Shown one piece after another: positions 61,125 to 64,000 of a DNA stretch of 64,000 nt. Position 1 is the first letter of the stretch; every line of letters begins with the position of its first letter. The notes below the pieces were generated by a model. That model made no database searches and was not told where the DNA came from. It was given only the letters and a program-made list of their open reading frames with translations. A program made the translations under genes and the position numbers. Origin of the DNA: Variovorax sp. Root473 (GTDB lineage Bacteria; Pseudomonadota; Gammaproteobacteria; Burkholderiales; Burkholderiaceae_C); the NCBI RefSeq assembly GCF_001426505.1, contig NZ_LMEV01000017.1, positions 563,808 through 627,807 of the forward strand, written 5' to 3'.

Positions 61125-62453
61125 TCAGCCGTTGCGGCGCACGCTGAAGCCGATGCGCGTCTCGCCGTCCTGGCTCGACGCGAACACCTCGCCGCCGTGC
61201 ATGCGCGCGATCGCCTCGACGATCGACAGGCCCAGCCCGTGGTGGCGCGTGGAGCCGTCACGCGCCTGTGCCGCGCGGTAGAAGCGCTCGAACAGGCGCG
61301 GCAGCGCCTCGGGGTCGATCGGCGCGCCGCGGTTGATCACGGTGACCGTGCTGTGATTTCCGTCAATGGCCGCCCCGATCTCGATGCGCACTGTCGAGGC
61401 CGGCTCGGCAAAGCGGATCGCATTGCCCAGCAGGTTGAACAGGGCGCGGCGGATCAGCCCCGCATCCGCCTCGGCGACGCCCTCGCCATGCATTTCGGCG
61501 CGCAGGCCGGCCTCGTCGAGCATGGCGTCGTAGAAGTCGATCACGTCGCGCGCCTGGTCCGCCAGATTCACGAGCGCCTTCGAGCGCGCCGACGTGCCGC
61601 GGTCGGCATTGGAGAGAAACAGCATGTCGGTCACGATGCCCGAGAGCCGGCCGATCTCTTCAAGGTTGGAGGCCAGCACGCCTTGCAGTTCTTCGTTGCT
61701 GCGCGGGCGCGTGAGCGCCACTTCGGTGGAGCCCAGCAGATTGGCCAGCGGCGTGCGCAGCTCATGCGCCACGTCGGCGTTGAACGACTCCAGCTGCACG
61801 TAGGCGCGCTGCACCCGCATCAGCAGCGCATTGAACTGCGTGATCCAGGGCCGCAGCTCCTGCGCGAAGGCATCGGCGTCGATGGGCTGGTGGATGCGGT
61901 CGGGCGTGATGGCCGCCGTGCGTTCGGCCAGCGCCTTCAGCGGCCGCAGGCCGCGCCGCACCAGCCACATGCCGGTGAGCGACACCAGCGCCGTGCCGAG
62001 CACCACCGCGCCGAGCAGCGTCCATGCCAGCCGTTCGAGCAGGCGCGTGTCCTGCGCAATGTTCACGCCGACCCGCACCGACAGGTCGGTGTGGATGCTG
62101 CCGTTCTGCCAGGGCACCACGATGGCTCGGTGCAACCAGCGGCCCTGCGGCGGGGGCGAAGATTCGAAGAGCGGCTTGCCGGCGTGGGCGATCGACAGCG
62201 TCACGTCGTCCTGCATCGAGAAGAAGTCGTCGAGCTTGTGCCGCAGGAAGACCAGGTCGCCGCCTTTCTCGGCCTCCTTGAGCAGGTGCTCGACGAGCAC
62301 CGTCTTCTGGTCGAGCGCGTCGCGCTGCTTGGCACCGAAGCTCCAGGCCGTGACGAAATAGATCGCCAGGCAGATGATGCTCAGGCCGAACAGCGTCTGC
62401 GCGGCGAACCAGAACGAGAGCCGGCTCTGTATTGAATGTGGTTTTTTCTTCAT
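61125..62453 (-). CDS. Heavy-metal sensor histidine kinase (CusS/IrlS-like)
   Basis: Membrane kinase of 442 residues. Two transmembrane helices (about 15-35 and 155-180) bracket a periplasmic sensor loop; a HAMP linker (RRGLRPLKALAERTAAI) and HisKA domain with FNADVAHELRTPL follow, then ATP-binding motifs NLLGNAIRFAEP and HHGLGLSIVEAIARMHGG. The family senses Cu, Ag, Cd, Zn or Ni in the periplasm. The ATG at 62453 is favoured by the basic KKKPHS start; an upstream ATG at 62462 lies within a dispersed repeat. Its regulator gene is separated from it by that repeat, whereas such pairs usually overlap. Confidence 0.93.
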   Translation of the reverse strand: MKKKPHSIQSRLSFWFAAQTLFGLSIICLAIYFVTAWSFGAKQRDALDQKTVLVEHLLKEAEKGGDLVFLRHKLDDFFSMQDDVTLSIAHAGKPLFESSPPPQGRWLHRAIVVPWQNGSIHTDLSVRVGVNIAQDTRLLERLAWTLLGAVVLGTALVSLTGMWLVRRGLRPLKALAERTAAITPDRIHQPIDADAFAQELRPWITQFNALLMRVQRAYVQLESFNADVAHELRTPLANLLGSTEVALTRPRSNEELQGVLASNLEEIGRLSGIVTDMLFLSNADRGTSARSKALVNLADQARDVIDFYDAMLDEAGLRAEMHGEGVAEADAGLIRRALFNLLGNAIRFAEPASTVRIEIGAAIDGNHSTVTVINRGAPIDPEALPRLFERFYRAAQARDGSTRHHGLGLSIVEAIARMHGGEVFASSQDGETRIGFSVRRNG

Positions 62454-62545
62454 TCGCGACATACCGCGGAACCGGCTTTGCCGGGCCGCTGGTATGGCCC
62501 CCTGCAAGGGGGTTGGCGGCCACACGAAGTGGGCAAGCCTGGGGG
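62454..62545 (-). repeat. Dispersed intergenic repeat, copy B
   Basis: Second copy, on the opposite strand, of the element at 31177-31270, with the same ordered blocks (CCCCCAGGCTT, CACTTCGTGT, CAACCCCCT, GGGGG, GCCCGGCAAAGCCGGTTC, GCGGT, TCGCGA). It fills the gap between the response regulator stop (62551) and the kinase start (62453). Confidence 0.8.
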
Positions 62546-62550
62546 TGTAC

Positions 62551-63228
62551 TCATACCCAGGAGCGGTCTTCGAGCACGTATCCCATGCCGCGAACGGTAT
62601 GAAGCAGCTTCACGTCGAAGGGGTCGTCGATCTTGCTGCGCAGGCGGCGGATGGCCACTTCGACCACGTTGGTGTCGCTGTCGAAGTTCATGTCCCACAC
62701 CTGCTCGGCGAGCGTGGAGCGCGACAGGATCTGCCCGCGCCGGCGCAGCAGCACCACGAGCAGCGTGAACTCCTTGGCCGTGAGGTCCAGCCGCGTGCGG
62801 TTGCGCACGCACTTGCGGCTCACGAGGTCGAGCTCCAGGTCGGCCAGCCGCAGCACCGTGGGCTCCTGCGTCTTGCCGCGCCGCAGCAGCGCCTGCACGC
62901 GCGCCAGCAGCTCCGAGAAGGAGAAGGGCTTCACCAGGTAGTCGTCGGCGCCTTGCTGCAGGCCCTGCACGCGGTCTTCGACCTTGTCGCGCGCGGTGAG
63001 CACCAGCACGGGCACGTTCTTCGTGCGGCGAATGGCCTGCAGCACGGCAAAGCCGTCGATGCCGGGCAGCATCACATCGAGCAGCACCAGCGCGTACTCG
63101 CCTTCGGTGGCGAGGTAGCGGCCTTCGATGCCGTCGCGGGCAATGTCGACCACGTAGCCGTTTTCCTCCAGCCCTTTTTTCAGGTAGTCACCCAGTTTGG
63201 GTTCGTCTTCAATGACAAGAATTCGCAT
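62551..63228 (-). CDS. Heavy-metal response regulator (CusR/IrlR-like, OmpR family)
   Basis: OmpR-type regulator of 225 residues. The receiver shows [18 protein letters not shown], phosphoacceptor Asp in [13 protein letters not shown] and Lys in [17 protein letters not shown]; the winged helix shows [51 protein letters not shown], the heavy-metal subgroup signature. It should be activated by the kinase encoded downstream. Divergent from a czc gene cluster across 162 bases that include a TTAC-N6-GTAA dyad of the type recognised by this family. The start at 63228 is the conserved MRIL. Confidence 0.95.
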   Translation of the reverse strand: MRILVIEDEPKLGDYLKKGLEENGYVVDIARDGIEGRYLATEGEYALVLLDVMLPGIDGFAVLQAIRRTKNVPVLVLTARDKVEDRVQGLQQGADDYLVKPFSFSELLARVQALLRRGKTQEPTVLRLADLELDLVSRKCVRNRTRLDLTAKEFTLLVVLLRRRGQILSRSTLAEQVWDMNFDSDTNVVEVAIRRLRSKIDDPFDVKLLHTVRGMGYVLEDRSWV

Positions 63229-63264
63229 GGTACGGATCGTACCCAATGCCTTTCGGGAGGCTGG

Positions 63265-63278
63265 TTACGATTTAGTAA
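63265..63278. promoter_or_regulatory. CusR/CzcR-type binding dyad
   Basis: TTAC (63265-63268), 6 bases, GTAA (63275-63278), embedded in GGTTAC...GTAATCC, is the core arrangement of CopR/CusR/CzcR boxes. It lies about 37 bases upstream of the response regulator start and 113 before czcI, so it could serve both directions. Confidence 0.5.
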
Positions 63279-63390
63279 TCCTATTGAAAGACAAAGCGCC
63301 GATACAGCGTCGTACAGTGCGCCGGGCCCTCGGTTCGCAGGGCTTTTGCCGCTCGGCGCATCACGCGCCGTCGATATACTTTTGTCAACC

Positions 63391-63765
63391 ATGCGCCGCT
63401 GGCTTCTGATTTTCCTGCTGTTTCTCGTGCCTTTCCAGTACAGCTGGGCGGCATCGGCAGCCTATTGCCTGCACGAGAGCGACAAGGGCGCCGGCCACTG
63501 GGGCCACCACGAGGACGAGCCGCGCGGCACCGACCGCACCCATGCGGGCGACGGCGCCAGGAAAGACAGCACCCGCCAGCCCAACGCAGCGGTCGGCTAT
63601 TGCATCGTTGCCCACTTCGGGCAGTCCCAGCATGTGGACACCGCCGCCGCGCTGCCGGCCGAAGCGCCTGTTGCCTCGCAGGCGCTGCGCACCGCTTCCA
63701 CCGACCGCTTCGCCTCGCACATCGCCGAAGTGCCGGTGCGCCCCGACTGGTTGCTCGCCGCCTGA
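63391..63765 (+). CDS. czcI: CzcI-family cation efflux protein
   Basis: Small periplasmic protein of 124 residues with a leader MRRWLLIFLLFLVPFQYSWA. Cys and His residues (YCLHESDKGAGHWGHHEDE) and the second conserved Cys in VGYCIVAHFGQ follow, as in CzcI proteins that precede czcC in Cd/Zn/Co efflux operons. Its role is believed to be in metal-dependent induction or periplasmic metal handling. A -10-like TATACT (63375-63380) lies just upstream. The next gene, beginning at 63870, looks like czcC, so the operon order fits. Confidence 0.85.
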   Translation: MRRWLLIFLLFLVPFQYSWAASAAYCLHESDKGAGHWGHHEDEPRGTDRTHAGDGARKDSTRQPNAAVGYCIVAHFGQSQHVDTAAALPAEAPVASQALRTASTDRFASHIAEVPVRPDWLLAA

Positions 63766-63869
63766 TTCGGCGAGAGCACCGCACCTTTTCTCTTTTCTGA
63801 TTTCCACCATCAGCTGAGCGCTTCTCGCCGAATTCGTCCGCCCGTTGTTTTGCAACCCAGGAGAATTCG

Positions 63870-64000
63870 ATGCGCACGCTTTTCGTGCCGCTGGCCGTGT
63901 TGGCCTTGGCGGTACCCCCGGCCTTTTCACAACAGACCTCGCAGCACGCGGCCGGTCCTTCGTCGTCCTTGTCGGCACCCGCCCGCACGCTGGAGCCTGA
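63870..64000 (+). CDS. CzcC-like outer-membrane factor (start only)
   Basis: Partial gene, cut by the window end after 43 codons. The start has an excellent ribosome site (AGGAG at 63859-63863, 6 bases before ATG) and a clear Sec leader (MRTLFVPLAVLALAVPPAFS) followed by a Gln/Ser-rich region. Following czcI it is expected to be the TolC-family outer-membrane component of a CzcCBA efflux pump; that identity is from position, not from the visible residues. Confidence 0.6.
   Translation, partial: MRTLFVPLAVLALAVPPAFSQQTSQHAAGPSSSLSAPARTLEP

Noticed and set aside
1..64000. Mobile element, prophage or integrative island
   Set aside because: No transposase, integrase, terminal repeat pair or tRNA was seen; apart from the RND 5' end, codon style is uniform.

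Overview
This 64 kb window is high-GC DNA from what looks like a Comamonadaceae betaproteobacterium, most plausibly Variovorax or a close relative. That placement is inferred from gene content: a large set of orphan Bug-type solute receptors, CoA-transferase catabolic operons, a CadR/CadA pair, CzcI/CzcC and a class I self-sufficient P450. It has not been tested by alignment. About 53 protein genes fill the window with no gene-free stretch above 190 bases. No rRNA, tRNA, insertion sequence, prophage or CRISPR array is visible.

Layout. 1-4.8 kb: RND efflux permease and its outer-membrane lipoprotein. 4.9-9.2 kb: an SPW-repeat membrane protein, a two-subunit molybdenum hydroxylase and a GntR regulator. 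9.2-13.1 kb: RpiR regulator divergent from an aminotransferase / amino-acid receptor / Asp-Glu racemase cluster. 13.1-15 kb: an unknown protein and UppP. 15-19.3 kb: IclR regulator divergent from a Bug receptor and a P450-reductase fusion. 19.3-25 kb: a signalling locus with a histidine kinase and two paralogous NarL-type regulators around a large trimeric autotransporter adhesin. 25-31.2 kb: alpha/beta hydrolase, Anbu-type proteasome homologue, MutS, a hypothetical protein and CorA. 31.3-32.7 kb: a metal-type PadR regulator with a ferric-chelate reductase. 32.9-41.9 kb: LysR regulator divergent from an eight-gene CoA-dependent catabolic operon closed by a good intrinsic terminator. 42-48.3 kb: sulfatase, three more Bug receptors, MarR and LysR regulators. 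48.4-56.6 kb: mostly housekeeping (MscS channel, FUSC transporter, inositol phosphatase, TrmJ, CysE, DAHP synthase, methionine aminopeptidase). 56.6-64 kb: a ParD-like protein, CadR/CadA, a Kef-type antiporter, a heavy-metal two-component system and the start of a czc efflux operon.

Themes. The window alternates metabolic cassettes with divergent regulators, and most divergent gaps carry a visible dyad or iterated motif (RpiR, IclR, LysR, MarR, CadR, CusR-type). Six Bug receptors occur without any TctA/TctB membrane partner. Metal handling dominates the right end and recurs in the PadR/reductase pair.

The features most worth a second look are: the ParD-like/methionine-aminopeptidase pair behind an AT-rich array of four TATATG/CATATG hexamers overlapping a consensus -10; the adhesin locus whose first response regulator has lost one of its two Mg-binding acidic residues; an isolated Anbu gene next to a hydrolase rather than its usual partners; a dispersed intergenic repeat present twice, once between a response regulator and its kinase; and an abrupt change of codon style inside the first gene.
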